A stretch of 64,000 nucleotides of DNA from Cupriavidus basilensis. GTDB lineage: Bacteria; Pseudomonadota; Gammaproteobacteria; Burkholderiales; Burkholderiaceae. The position numbers and the translations under genes were made by a program. The stretch spans positions 16,613 through 80,612 of the forward strand of contig NZ_BBQM01000034.1 of the NCBI RefSeq assembly GCF_000876015.1, written 5' to 3'. The notes beneath the pieces are model-generated. The model made no database searches. It had not been told where the DNA came from and was given only the letters and a program-made list of their open reading frames with translations. Below are positions 49,056 through 64,000 of this stretch, one piece after another; the first letter of the stretch is position 1, and every line of letters begins with the position of its first letter.

Positions 49056-49352
49056 TCACAGATAGCATGTGCCGCCGAGGTAGGCCTTGCGCCAGCGCGT
49101 GATGCGCACTTCGCCGAACAGGCCGGCCAGGGCGAACGGATCGGCGTCGATAAAGGCCTGCGTGGCTTCGCGCGTGTCCAGGTCGACGATGTAGAAGCCG
49201 CCGCCGGCATCGCTGCCGTCGTCGTTGAGCTTGGCGCCGCAGGCCAGCAGCAGCGCCTTGTTGGCCTCGAGGTAGGCGAGATGGGCGGCCCGGCTGGCCT
49301 GGCGCACCGGTTGGTGCGCGGGCTTGTCCCAGGTTTCGATCAGGAACGGCAT
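49056..49352 (-). CDS. YciI-like (YCII-domain) protein
   Basis: A 98-aa dimeric alpha/beta-barrel protein of the YCII family, many of which are muconolactone-isomerase-like enzymes or unknowns. MPFLIETWDKPAHQPVRQASR; central GGFYIVDLDTREATQAFIDADPFALAGLF with the DPFALAGLF family motif. It lies in a run with a cyclase-family hydrolase and catC. Confidence 0.8.
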   Translation of the reverse strand: MPFLIETWDKPAHQPVRQASRAAHLAYLEANKALLLACGAKLNDDGSDAGGGFYIVDLDTREATQAFIDADPFALAGLFGEVRITRWRKAYLGGTCYL

Positions 49353-49414
49353 GGTGGTCTCCTCTGCGCGATTCGGTTTCGACGGGTTGGCTGGCGGTGC
49401 GAGGCGGGCCGGCT

Positions 49415-50755
49415 TCAGCCGATCTGCGCGCCCCACAGCAGCAGCGCGCCGATATACACCAGGCCGACCCAGAACATCATGATCACGGTGTAGCCCATCA
49501 CGTCCTTCAGGCTAAGCTTGGACAGCGCCAGCGCGGGCAGGATCCAGAACGGCTGCACGAGGTCGTTCCAGGCGTTGCCCAGCATCACCGACATCGAGGT
49601 CTGGCTGATCGAGCTGCCGATGGCCTTGGCGGCGTCGATCATGAACGGTCCCTGGATCACCCAGTGGCCGCCGCCGGACGGTGCGAAGAAGTTGATGACG
49701 AAGGAGCTGATCAGGCCCCAGAACGGCAGCGTCTGCGGCGTGGCGATGTCCACGAACACGCGCGAGATGCTGTCGACCAGGCCCGAGCCGGCCATGATCG
49801 CCATGATGCCAGCGTAGAACGGATACTGCAGGATGATGCCCGAGATGGTCTTGATGCCTTCGTTGAGCTTGGCCACGTAGTTGACCGGCGTGCCCAGCAG
49901 CAGCACGCCCAGGAACAGGATCATGAAGTTGATCAGGTTCAGGTCGAGCGAGCCGCCCGCGCGGAAGTACAGCACGGCGTAGCCCACGCCGCACAGGCCG
50001 ATGGCCAGGCTCAGCAAGCGGCTGTGGTTCAGCCGGGCGGCCACGGTGCCATCGCCGCCGAGGCTGTGGCCGGAACCCTGCGCGGTGTCGGCAGCGCTGG
50101 CCTCGGGCTTGATCTCGACGACGTCGGCCGGGTTGCGCGGGTGCAGCCAGGCATTGAGCAGCGGCAGCGTCACCAGGACCACCAGGCTGGTCAGCAGCAT
50201 CGGCAGCGAGAAGATGGTCTCGGACAGCGGCACCACGCCCATCGACTTTTCGAGTGGATGGCCCGGCGTGGAGATGAGCACCGGGATGCTGGCCGACAGG
50301 CCCAGCCCGTACATGGTGAAGCCGCTGTACGCGGCGGCGATGATGAGCGGGTAATGCACACCCCGCACCTTGGTGGCGAGCTTCTTGGCGATGATGCCGC
50401 CGATCACCAGGCCGAAGCCCCAGTTCAGGTAGCTGCCGATGGCGCCCACCAGCGTGGCGACGATCACCGCGCCGCGCGGCGTGTGCACGGCGCCGACGAT
50501 GCGGTCGAGCAGGCGGTCGGTCAGCGGCGCGGCGGCGAGCACGTAGCCCATCGCCAGGATCACCGCCATCTGCGTGGTGAACGCCAGCAGGTTCCAGAAG
50601 CCCTTGCCCCAGCTCAGGATCACCGCCGGGGCGGGCTGGCCCTCCAGCAGGATCGCCATGACCATCGTCAGCAACGTCAGCGCGATGGCGAAAACGAAAG
50701 GATCCGGCAAATACCGGCGCATCAGTTCGGTAAAGAAACCTGCGATCTTGCTCAC
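49415..50755 (-). CDS. atoE: AtoE-type short-chain fatty acid transporter
   Basis: A 446-aa inner-membrane permease with about twelve helices, matching AtoE: RRYLPDPFVFAIALTLLTMVMAI, GSYLNWGFGLVIGGIIAKKLA, FFAPSGGGHWVIQGPFMIDAAK. The best start is GTG at 50755 (MSKIAGFFTELMRR), with GGGGA upstream. First gene of a run with catabolic enzymes, so the real substrate may be an organic acid of that pathway. Confidence 0.86.
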   Translation of the reverse strand: MSKIAGFFTELMRRYLPDPFVFAIALTLLTMVMAILLEGQPAPAVILSWGKGFWNLLAFTTQMAVILAMGYVLAAAPLTDRLLDRIVGAVHTPRGAVIVATLVGAIGSYLNWGFGLVIGGIIAKKLATKVRGVHYPLIIAAAYSGFTMYGLGLSASIPVLISTPGHPLEKSMGVVPLSETIFSLPMLLTSLVVLVTLPLLNAWLHPRNPADVVEIKPEASAADTAQGSGHSLGGDGTVAARLNHSRLLSLAIGLCGVGYAVLYFRAGGSLDLNLINFMILFLGVLLLGTPVNYVAKLNEGIKTISGIILQYPFYAGIMAIMAGSGLVDSISRVFVDIATPQTLPFWGLISSFVINFFAPSGGGHWVIQGPFMIDAAKAIGSSISQTSMSVMLGNAWNDLVQPFWILPALALSKLSLKDVMGYTVIMMFWVGLVYIGALLLWGAQIG

Positions 50756-50834
50756 TGCGTGTCCCCACAAATGATGATTTTTGTCGCCTGTAGAACTTGC
50801 GTTCTTCTCTCGAACAAATCGGCGATTTGCGTGG

Positions 50835-50863
50835 ATGCTAGGAGCAACGATGCGGAGGGTCAA
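50835..50863 (-). promoter_or_regulatory. Promoter of the atoE-pcaD run
   Basis: On the minus strand TTGACC (50858-50863), 17 bases, TAGCAT (50835-50840), about 80 bases upstream of the atoE start. The hexamers and spacing are identical to the str operon promoter. The 442-base gap to rpoC otherwise holds only the rpoC terminator. Confidence 0.7.
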
Positions 50864-51100
50864 GTCAATGAGCACGCTATTTCATTTCTTATTCAGCAAT
50901 AATTCGGCGGCATTTTCCATAAGTACGTTCAAGTCGACGGCTTCTGACCGTATCCCTCGGCATCCCGCGGCATCCGGCCGAATTCGCGAAAAAACGGCGC
51001 GCTGCCCGCGCCGCGCGGCTGAAAGCCCGGCGAAAGCGCCATGAAAGGCAACCGAAAGACAGGACAAGGCCAGCGGCAGGCGCTGCGCAAGCGCCGGACG

Positions 51101-51130
51101 AAAAAAAGCCCGGCTCGAAAGCCGGGCTTT
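51101..51130 (-). terminator. Rho-independent terminator of rpoBC
   Basis: A 9-bp stem agcccggct/agccgggct with a four-base loop is followed on the minus strand by seven T. It lies about 70 bases after the rpoC stop. Confidence 0.9.
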
Positions 51131-51197
51131 TCCACTTCTGCTGCTATTGCCTTTCGCGCTGACTTGGGCAGGCGTCAGGAAAACACGGTCAATGCGA

Positions 51198-55442
<4,245 letters not shown>

Positions 55443-55565
55443 TGCAACTCCTTGTTTCGCCGCAACCCCGAAATCCCTTCGGGGCCACGGCATTCATCCT
55501 GTGGGAAAACCGTAGCTGGCAACCGGCGGGAGGCTGGCCGCGACCGGCCTCCCGCGCGCTCTCGA

Positions 55566-59672
<4,107 letters not shown>

Positions 59673-59850
59673 GGGATCTCCGAATCATCGCAGGGCTGGC
59701 TGGACCTGGCGCAGCACCTGAGGTGTTCAGCGACTGGGAGGGGATTTGGCGGTTGGCCGCTACCAACCTCTGGCTGACGGTGCCCGCACGCTGCGAGCCG
59801 GCAGCTACGACGCGATGCGCCATGCCGGCTCGGGGGACACCCGACCAAAC

Positions 59851-59923
59851 TTGTCTTCTGCAGTCGGTTCAGAAGACAAACATCAGCAACCGTTTAGTGT
59901 GCCACTGATGTTTGGCCTCTGCT
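59851..59923 (-). repeat. Two overlapping long inverted repeats in the rplL-rpoB spacer
   Basis: A 10-bp pair ttgtcttctg/cagaagacaa (59851-59879, nine-base loop) shares two bases with a 9-bp pair aaacatcag/ctgatgttt (59878-59923). Enteric rplL-rpoB spacers contain an RNase III site; these could be its counterpart. Confidence 0.5.
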
Positions 59924-60045
59924 GAAGCTTAGGAAATTACCTAGCTTTCAAGCATCGTTTACGCCACTTCTTGCGCCATACTCTGGCGACTTGTCCGATT
60001 TATCCGCGCTCCAGGTGTCGTATAAAACACACTTCGCAGAAGCGC

Positions 60046-60081
60046 AAAAAGGCTGGCGCCGGGAAACTCCCTTTGCCAGCC
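60046..60081 (-). terminator. Attenuator after rplL
   Basis: On the minus strand ggctggc/gccagcc arms enclose a small ggga/tccc hairpin and are followed by five T, just after the rplL stop. Equivalent partial terminators separate rplJL from rpoBC in enteric bacteria and set their expression ratio. Confidence 0.72.
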
Positions 60082-60117
60082 CCATCCGCGTGCCGCGAAA
60101 TGGCACGCGAGCACAGC

Positions 60118-60492
60118 TTACTTGATTTCGGCCTTTGCGCCTGCGTCTTCCAGCTTCTTCTTGGCTTCGGCTGCAGCAGCCTTGTCCACGCCTTCCTTGA
60201 CGGGCTTCGGTGCGCCATCGACCAGGTCCTTGGCTTCCTTCAGGCCCAGGCCGGTGATTTCGCGCACGGCCTTGATCACGCCAACCTTGTTGGCGCCGAT
60301 TTCGGCCAGGATCACGTTGAACTCGGTCTGCTCTTCGGCAGCGGCAGCACCGCCGGCGCCCGGGGCAGCGGCCACGGCCATTGCAGCGGCGGACACGCCG
60401 AACTTTTCTTCGAACGCCTTGACCAGGTCGTTCAGTTCCATCACGGACATCGCGCCTACGGCTTCGAGGATGTCGTCTTTGCTGATTGCCAT
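60118..60492 (-). CDS. rplL: 50S ribosomal protein L7/L12
   Basis: A 124-aa stalk protein that recruits translation factors. N-terminal dimerisation segment MAISKDDILEAVGAMSVMELNDLVKAFEEKFGVSA, an Ala/Gly hinge, and the C-terminal domain GANKVGVIKAVREITGLGLKEAKDLVDGAP. Follows rplJ. Confidence 0.98.
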   Translation of the reverse strand: MAISKDDILEAVGAMSVMELNDLVKAFEEKFGVSAAAMAVAAAPGAGGAAAAEEQTEFNVILAEIGANKVGVIKAVREITGLGLKEAKDLVDGAPKPVKEGVDKAAAAEAKKKLEDAGAKAEIK

Positions 60493-60562
60493 TTGTTACT
60501 CCTGCTAGATTTGATTCGGTATCGGTAATGCGATCTTTTAAGCCGGGCTGCGGGCTTGCGCC

Positions 60563-61090
60563 TTAAGCAGCCGCGCCTTCGCTCTCGGCGGGGGCGGCTT
60601 CGCCCTCGCCCTTCTTGGCGGCCAGTGCAGCCAGCAGACGGGCGAAGCCCGACACCGGTGCCTGCATCACGCCAAGCAGCTGAGCAATCAGTTCGTCACG
60701 GCTCGGGATCGAGGCCAGTGCCTTGACGGCAGCAGCATCGAGCACGTTGCCGTCGTACGACGCTGCGCGCAGAACCAGCTTGTCGTTGGTCTTGGCAAAG
60801 TCGTTCAGAACCTTGGCCGACGACACTGCATCTTCGGAAATACCGTAGATCAGCGGGCCGGTCATTTGCTCTGCGAGGCCTGCAAACGGCGTGCCTTCCA
60901 CGGCGCGGCGGGCCAGCGTGTTCTTCAGAACGCGCAGGTACACGCCTTGCTCGCGGGCCTTGGCGCGCAGCTTGGTCAGATCGCCAACCGCAATGCCGCG
61001 ATATTCGGCCACGACGATGGTCTGGGCTTTGGCGACTTGCGCCGAAACCTCAGCAACGACGGCCTTCTTATCTTCAATATTGAGTGGCAC
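60563..61090 (-). CDS. rplJ: 50S ribosomal protein L10
   Basis: A 175-aa stalk base protein that binds L12 dimers. The start is GTG at 61090 (MPLNIEDKKAVVAEVSAQVAK). VAEYRGIAVGDLTKLRAKAR and LKNTLARRAVEGTPF are conserved. It is preceded by a structured leader matching the L10 autoregulatory type. Confidence 0.97.
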   Translation of the reverse strand: MPLNIEDKKAVVAEVSAQVAKAQTIVVAEYRGIAVGDLTKLRAKAREQGVYLRVLKNTLARRAVEGTPFAGLAEQMTGPLIYGISEDAVSSAKVLNDFAKTNDKLVLRAASYDGNVLDAAAVKALASIPSRDELIAQLLGVMQAPVSGFARLLAALAAKKGEGEAAPAESEGAAA

Positions 61091-61212
61091 GGTTAAGCTC
61101 CAAAACGATGCTTGTCCCCCGGATCGTCCGGGGCACGCACATCAGTCCAAACGAACGGCGTCCGATTGGCCCGAATCACCCGGGTCGTTGCCCGGATTCA
61201 TCAATCCCTCGG

Positions 61213-61336
61213 GTGCGCCATCTGCGCTGGTGGGGCGGGAGGCGCCGCAGCCGGGTCAAACACCCCGCCACACACGCTCCGCCCGATTAAGGCAAGCCGG
61301 CCAGACTTCGGCCGCGCCCGCCACCAGCGGTCTTTG
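61213..61336 (-). promoter_or_regulatory. L10 leader (ribosomal protein autoregulatory element)
   Basis: On the minus strand AAAGACCGCTGGTGG (about 61321-61335) pairs over a long range with CCACCAGCGCAGATGG (61218-61233). The 9-bp closing stem is CGCTGGTGG/CCACCAGCG. This resembles the AGACCGCAGG...CCTGCGTAGACGG arrangement of the E. coli L10 leader. An L10-L12 complex would repress rplJL translation. Confidence 0.68.
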
Positions 61337-61341
61337 ATAAC

Positions 61342-61379
61342 CAGTGGTGCCTGCCTGCTTGCGCCGGCGGGCACCACTG
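61342..61379 (-). repeat. 10-bp inverted repeat between rplA and the L10 leader
   Basis: Perfect arms cagtggtgcc (61342-61351) and ggcaccactg (61370-61379) with an 18-base GC-rich loop. No T-run follows. It may be a processing site or a Rho-dependent terminator component. Confidence 0.5.
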
Positions 61380-61515
61380 CCCAAAGCCTTGCTCTCCGCG
61401 GCTGCCGCGCCTGTTGGGGCGCCGCTGCGGCCGGGGAGACGACCCCGGCCTGGGCCGGGATCCTCGATTCTTTACCCCGGGCGACGTTATCGGGTCCGCC
61501 CGGTGTCTGTCAGCC

Positions 61516-62211
61516 TCAGGCCGACAGCGAGCCCTGTTCCACGCGCACGCCAACGCCCATCGTGGACGACACGGCGATCTTGCGCAGGTACACGCCCTTG
61601 CTCGTGGCCGGCTTCGACTTCACCAGCGCTTCGATCAGCGCGTTCAGGTTGCTCTTCAGCGCGGCGTCGTCGAACGAGCGGCGGCCGATGGTGGCGTGGA
61701 TGATACCGGCCTTGTCGACGCGGTACTGCACCTGACCGGCCTTGGCGTTCTTCACGGCCTGGGCCACGTCGGGCGTCACGGTGCCGACCTTCGGGTTCGG
61801 CATCAGGCCGCGCGGGCCCAGGATCTGGCCCAGCGTACCGACGACACGCATGGTGTCCGGCGAGGCGATCACCACGTCGAAGTTCAGGTTGCCGGCCTTG
61901 ACTTGCTCGGCCAGGTCTTCCATGCCGACGATGTCGGCGCCGGCTGCCTTGGCAGCTTCAGCCTTTTCGCCTTGCGCGAACACAGCCACGCGCACCGACT
62001 TGCCGGTACCGGCAGGCAGCACCACGGAGCCGCGGACCACCTGGTCCGACTTCTTCGCATCGATGCCGAGCTGCACGGCCACGTCGATCGATTCGTCGAA
62101 CTTGGCCGATGCGCATTCCTTCACCAGGCCCAGGGCCTCGTCGATCGGGTAGAACTTGGTGCGCTCGATCTTCGCCTTGTTGGCGGCTGCGCGCTTCGAA
62201 AGCTTAGCCAT
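61516..62211 (-). CDS. rplA: 50S ribosomal protein L1
   Basis: A 231-aa E-site stalk protein; in E. coli it represses its own operon. Conserved TVTPDVAQAVKNAKAGQVQYRVDKAGIIHATIG. Its ATG abuts the rplK TAA stop, so the two are coupled. Confidence 0.98.
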   Translation of the reverse strand: MAKLSKRAAANKAKIERTKFYPIDEALGLVKECASAKFDESIDVAVQLGIDAKKSDQVVRGSVVLPAGTGKSVRVAVFAQGEKAEAAKAAGADIVGMEDLAEQVKAGNLNFDVVIASPDTMRVVGTLGQILGPRGLMPNPKVGTVTPDVAQAVKNAKAGQVQYRVDKAGIIHATIGRRSFDDAALKSNLNALIEALVKSKPATSKGVYLRKIAVSSTMGVGVRVEQGSLSA

Positions 62212-62643
62212 TTACAGACCCTCCACGGTGATGCCCATCGAACGCGCCGAGCCGGCGATGGTACGCACGGCGGCGTCCAGGTCGGCGGCGGTCAGGTCAG
62301 CGTTCTTTGCCTTGGCGATTTCTTCAGCCTGGGCGCGGGTGATCTTGCCGACCTTGTCGGTGTGCGGCTTGGCCGAACCCTTGGTCAGGCCGGCGGCCTT
62401 CTTGATCAGCACGGTCGCCGGGGGCGACTTCATCACGAACGTGAAGCTCTTGTCGGCGAAGGCGGTAATCACCACCGGCACCGGCAGGCCGGGTTCCATG
62501 CCCTGGGTCTGCGCGTTGAACGCCTTGCAGAACTCCATGATGTTCAGGCCGCGCTGACCCAGTGCCGGGCCCACGGGCGGGGAGGGATTTGCCTTACCAG
62601 CCGGAATCTGCAGCTTGATAAAGCCAATGATCTTCTTGGCCAT
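62212..62643 (-). CDS. rplK: 50S ribosomal protein L11
   Basis: A 143-aa GTPase-centre protein: MAKKIIGFIKLQIPAGKANPSPPVGPALGQRGLNIMEFCKAFN. ATG at 62643 with GGAGT upstream. First gene of the rplKAJL unit, after nusG. Confidence 0.98.
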   Translation of the reverse strand: MAKKIIGFIKLQIPAGKANPSPPVGPALGQRGLNIMEFCKAFNAQTQGMEPGLPVPVVITAFADKSFTFVMKSPPATVLIKKAAGLTKGSAKPHTDKVGKITRAQAEEIAKAKNADLTAADLDAAVRTIAGSARSMGITVEGL

Positions 62644-62657
62644 CTTTACTCCAATCC

Positions 62658-62683
62658 GGATCCTTCGCTTGTCGAACGGATCC
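62658..62683 (-). promoter_or_regulatory. Hairpin immediately upstream of the rplK ribosome-binding site
   Basis: Arms ggatcc-ttcg and cgaa-c-ggatcc form a 10-bp stem with one bulge and a cttgt loop, ending about eight bases before the GGAGT site of rplK. Position fits an L1-binding regulatory hairpin, but I cannot match a known consensus. Confidence 0.4.
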
Positions 62684-62809
62684 TGTTGAGTCGTAACGCG
62701 CTGTCGCCGTGCCGCTGGCACGACCTCACGCTCCTCTTTGGGCGCGGTCGCGAGGACCCCGCCCTATTCGTCCGCCGCCGCCCTTACGGGCCGGCGACGG
62801 GCAAAATCC

Positions 62810-63391
62810 TTAAACCTTCTCGACCTGGCCGAACTCGAGCTCGACCGGCGTGGCGCGGCCGAAGATCGTGACCGAGACGCGCAGGCGCGATTTCTCGTAG
62901 TTCACTTCCTCGACATTGCCGTTGAAGTCGGTGAACGGGCCGTCCTTGACGCGCACCATTTCGCCCACTTCGAACAGCGTCTTGGGACGCGGCTTCTCGA
63001 CCCCTTCCTGCATCTGGGTCATGATCTTGTCGACTTCCCGCTGGGAAATCGGGCTCGGGCGATTGCGTGCGCCACCCACGAAACCCGTGACCTTGCTGGT
63101 GTTCTTCACCAGGTGCCAGGTCTCGTCGGTCATTTCCATCTCGACCAGCACGTAGCCGGGGAAGAAACGGCGCTCGGTGACGGACTTCTGGCCGCCCTTG
63201 ATCTCGATCACTTCTTCCGACGGCACCAGGATGCGGCCGAACTTGTCCTGCATTTCCGCGCGGTCGATGCGCTCCTGCAGCGCGCGCTGCACGCTCTTTT
63301 CCATGCCGGAATAAGCGTGCACCACATACCAGCGCTTCTTCGACGAAGGCGATTCCGCTGCGGGGACTTCCTGTTGTGCGTTATCCGTCAT
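62810..63391 (-). CDS. nusG: Transcription termination/antitermination protein NusG
   Basis: A 193-aa processivity factor linking RNA polymerase with Rho or the ribosome. NGN domain KKRWYVVHAYSGMEKSVQRAL; conserved FFPGYVLVEMEMTDETWHLVKNT; C-terminal KOW domain VGEMVRVKDGPFTDFNGNVEEVN. It lies between secE and rplK. Confidence 0.98.
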   Translation of the reverse strand: MTDNAQQEVPAAESPSSKKRWYVVHAYSGMEKSVQRALQERIDRAEMQDKFGRILVPSEEVIEIKGGQKSVTERRFFPGYVLVEMEMTDETWHLVKNTSKVTGFVGGARNRPSPISQREVDKIMTQMQEGVEKPRPKTLFEVGEMVRVKDGPFTDFNGNVEEVNYEKSRLRVSVTIFGRATPVELEFGQVEKV

Positions 63392-63401
63392 GTTCTATCC
63401 T

Positions 63402-63782
63402 TCATTTCCAGCCAAGCACGAGCGAAAAGATGACCCACTCGATGAGCTTGTCCGCAGACCACAGGAACACGGCCATGATCACGACGAAGACAAACACCAA
63501 GCCCGTCATCTGACCGGCTTCCTTGCGGGTAGGCCAGACGACCTTGCGGACTTCGCGATAGGATTCCTTGGCGAATCCGATGAAGTCCTTGCCCGGCGCC
63601 GAGACCAGCGCGACCACCACGCCCAGTGCGATGCCGCCGAACAGCGCGGCGCCGCGCACATAGGAAGGCTGCTGTGCCAGGGCATAGAAACCGATGACGC
63701 CGGCAACCACCAATAGCACCGCTACGCCCAGCAACCACTTGCCGCTGGAGGCATTGACGGTTTCGACGTTGGGATTGGCCAT
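63402..63782 (-). CDS. secE: Protein translocase subunit SecE
   Basis: A 126-aa three-helix form of SecE. Two N-terminal helices precede the conserved amphipathic segment FAKESYREVRKVVWPTRKEA and the final membrane helix. ATG at 63782 gives MANPNVETV. Ten-base gap to nusG. Confidence 0.95.
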   Translation of the reverse strand: MANPNVETVNASSGKWLLGVAVLLVVAGVIGFYALAQQPSYVRGAALFGGIALGVVVALVSAPGKDFIGFAKESYREVRKVVWPTRKEAGQMTGLVFVFVVIMAVFLWSADKLIEWVIFSLVLGWK

Positions 63783-63841
63783 GTTTCGCAAACGAGACTA
63801 AGCCGCGTCACGATACTGTATCGCGACGCGGCTGATTGAAT

Positions 63842-63917
63842 TGGCAGGGGCAGAGGGAATCGAACCCCCAACCTTCGGTTTTGGAGACCGACGCTCTGCC
63901 AGTTGAGCTATACCCCT
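63842..63917 (-). tRNA. trnW: tRNA-Trp (CCA anticodon)
   Basis: On the minus strand a 76-base cloverleaf starts AGGGGTATAGCTCAACTGG. The anticodon loop is CTCCAAA (anticodon CCA), the T-loop GGTTCGATTCC, the 3' acceptor TGCCCCT, and CCA is encoded. The tRNA-Trp-secE-nusG order is typical of proteobacteria, usually after a tuf copy. Confidence 0.97.
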
Positions 63918-63928
63918 AAAACAACTTT

Positions 63929-63952
63929 GGGGTCGGCGCTGACGCCAACCCC
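63929..63952 (-). terminator. 10-bp hairpin upstream of tRNA-Trp
   Basis: Arms ggggtcggcg and cgccaacccc (one wobble pair on the minus strand) with a ctga loop, followed on the minus strand by AAAGTTGTTTT. It could be the 3' end of an upstream tuf gene or a processing signal for the tRNA. The T-tract is imperfect. Confidence 0.4.
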
Positions 63953-64000
63953 TCTGGCAACGGATACGGCCGGTTGGTGCCGTACCCGCTGATCGACCTT

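Noticed and set aside
50781..51044. An 87-codon plus-strand frame in the rpoC-atoE gap
   Set aside because: No homology recognised, no ribosome site, and it overlaps the atoE promoter.

Overview
The window is a GC-rich chromosomal segment (roughly two-thirds G+C by eye) of a betaproteobacterium, most likely Cupriavidus or a close Ralstonia/Burkholderiaceae relative. The ribosomal protein sequences, the gene order rplKAJL-rpoBC ... rpsLG-fusA-tuf-rpsJ ... rplC-rplQ, and neighbours such as a single-subunit ResB/CcsB cytochrome c assembly pair and an Asp-rich HemB all fit that group. No phage genes, transposases, rRNA or CRISPR arrays are visible.

Layout. 1-19.3 kb is mixed housekeeping: PBP1A (cut by the window edge), cyaY, lptM-lysA, the periplasmic methionine sulfoxide repair pair msrPQ downstream of an ECF sigma/anti-sigma/lipoprotein unit, ccsB-resB, a cytochrome c4, engB, a probable small RNA, hemB, a CorA-type transporter, dsbD and cutA. 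19.4-33.8 kb is an almost unbroken minus-strand run of the S10, spc and alpha ribosomal operons (rplC to rplQ, with secY, infA and rpoA). 34.0-39.3 kb is an accessory block between rplC and rpsJ: an AraC-type regulator divergent from a hydrolase-SnoaL fusion, an SDR, a StyA-like flavoprotein monooxygenase and a flavin reductase. Its content and order match the iif/ind indole-degradation clusters of Acinetobacter and Cupriavidus. 39.4-44.4 kb is the str operon (rpsL-rpsG-fusA-tuf-rpsJ). 44.7-50.8 kb holds recQ and a second accessory catabolic run (atoE, a YciI-like protein, a cyclase-family hydrolase, catC, pcaD). 51.2-63.8 kb is rpoC, rpoB, rplL, rplJ, rplA, rplK, nusG and secE, followed by tRNA-Trp and the window end.

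How it fits together. The core is the transcription/translation superoperon region. Its intergenic spaces contain promoters (rplN, rplC, rpsL), a recognisable L10 leader, a rplL-rpoB attenuator and several undescribed hairpins near rpsD, rpoA and rplK that could be autogenous control sites. The two catabolic blocks sit in gaps of this region. The first is predicted to convert indole to anthranilate. The second carries two enzymes of the catechol ortho-cleavage route (muconolactone isomerase and enol-lactone hydrolase), so a functional link through anthranilate and catechol is plausible but not shown.

The best candidates for something new are: (i) a minus-strand small RNA between engB and hemB whose first hairpin displays an anti-Shine-Dalgarno loop; (ii) the placement of an indole catabolic operon inside the ribosomal superoperon; (iii) structured leaders upstream of rpsD, rpoA, rplC and rplK; and (iv) an inverted repeat that brackets the -10 box of the spc promoter.
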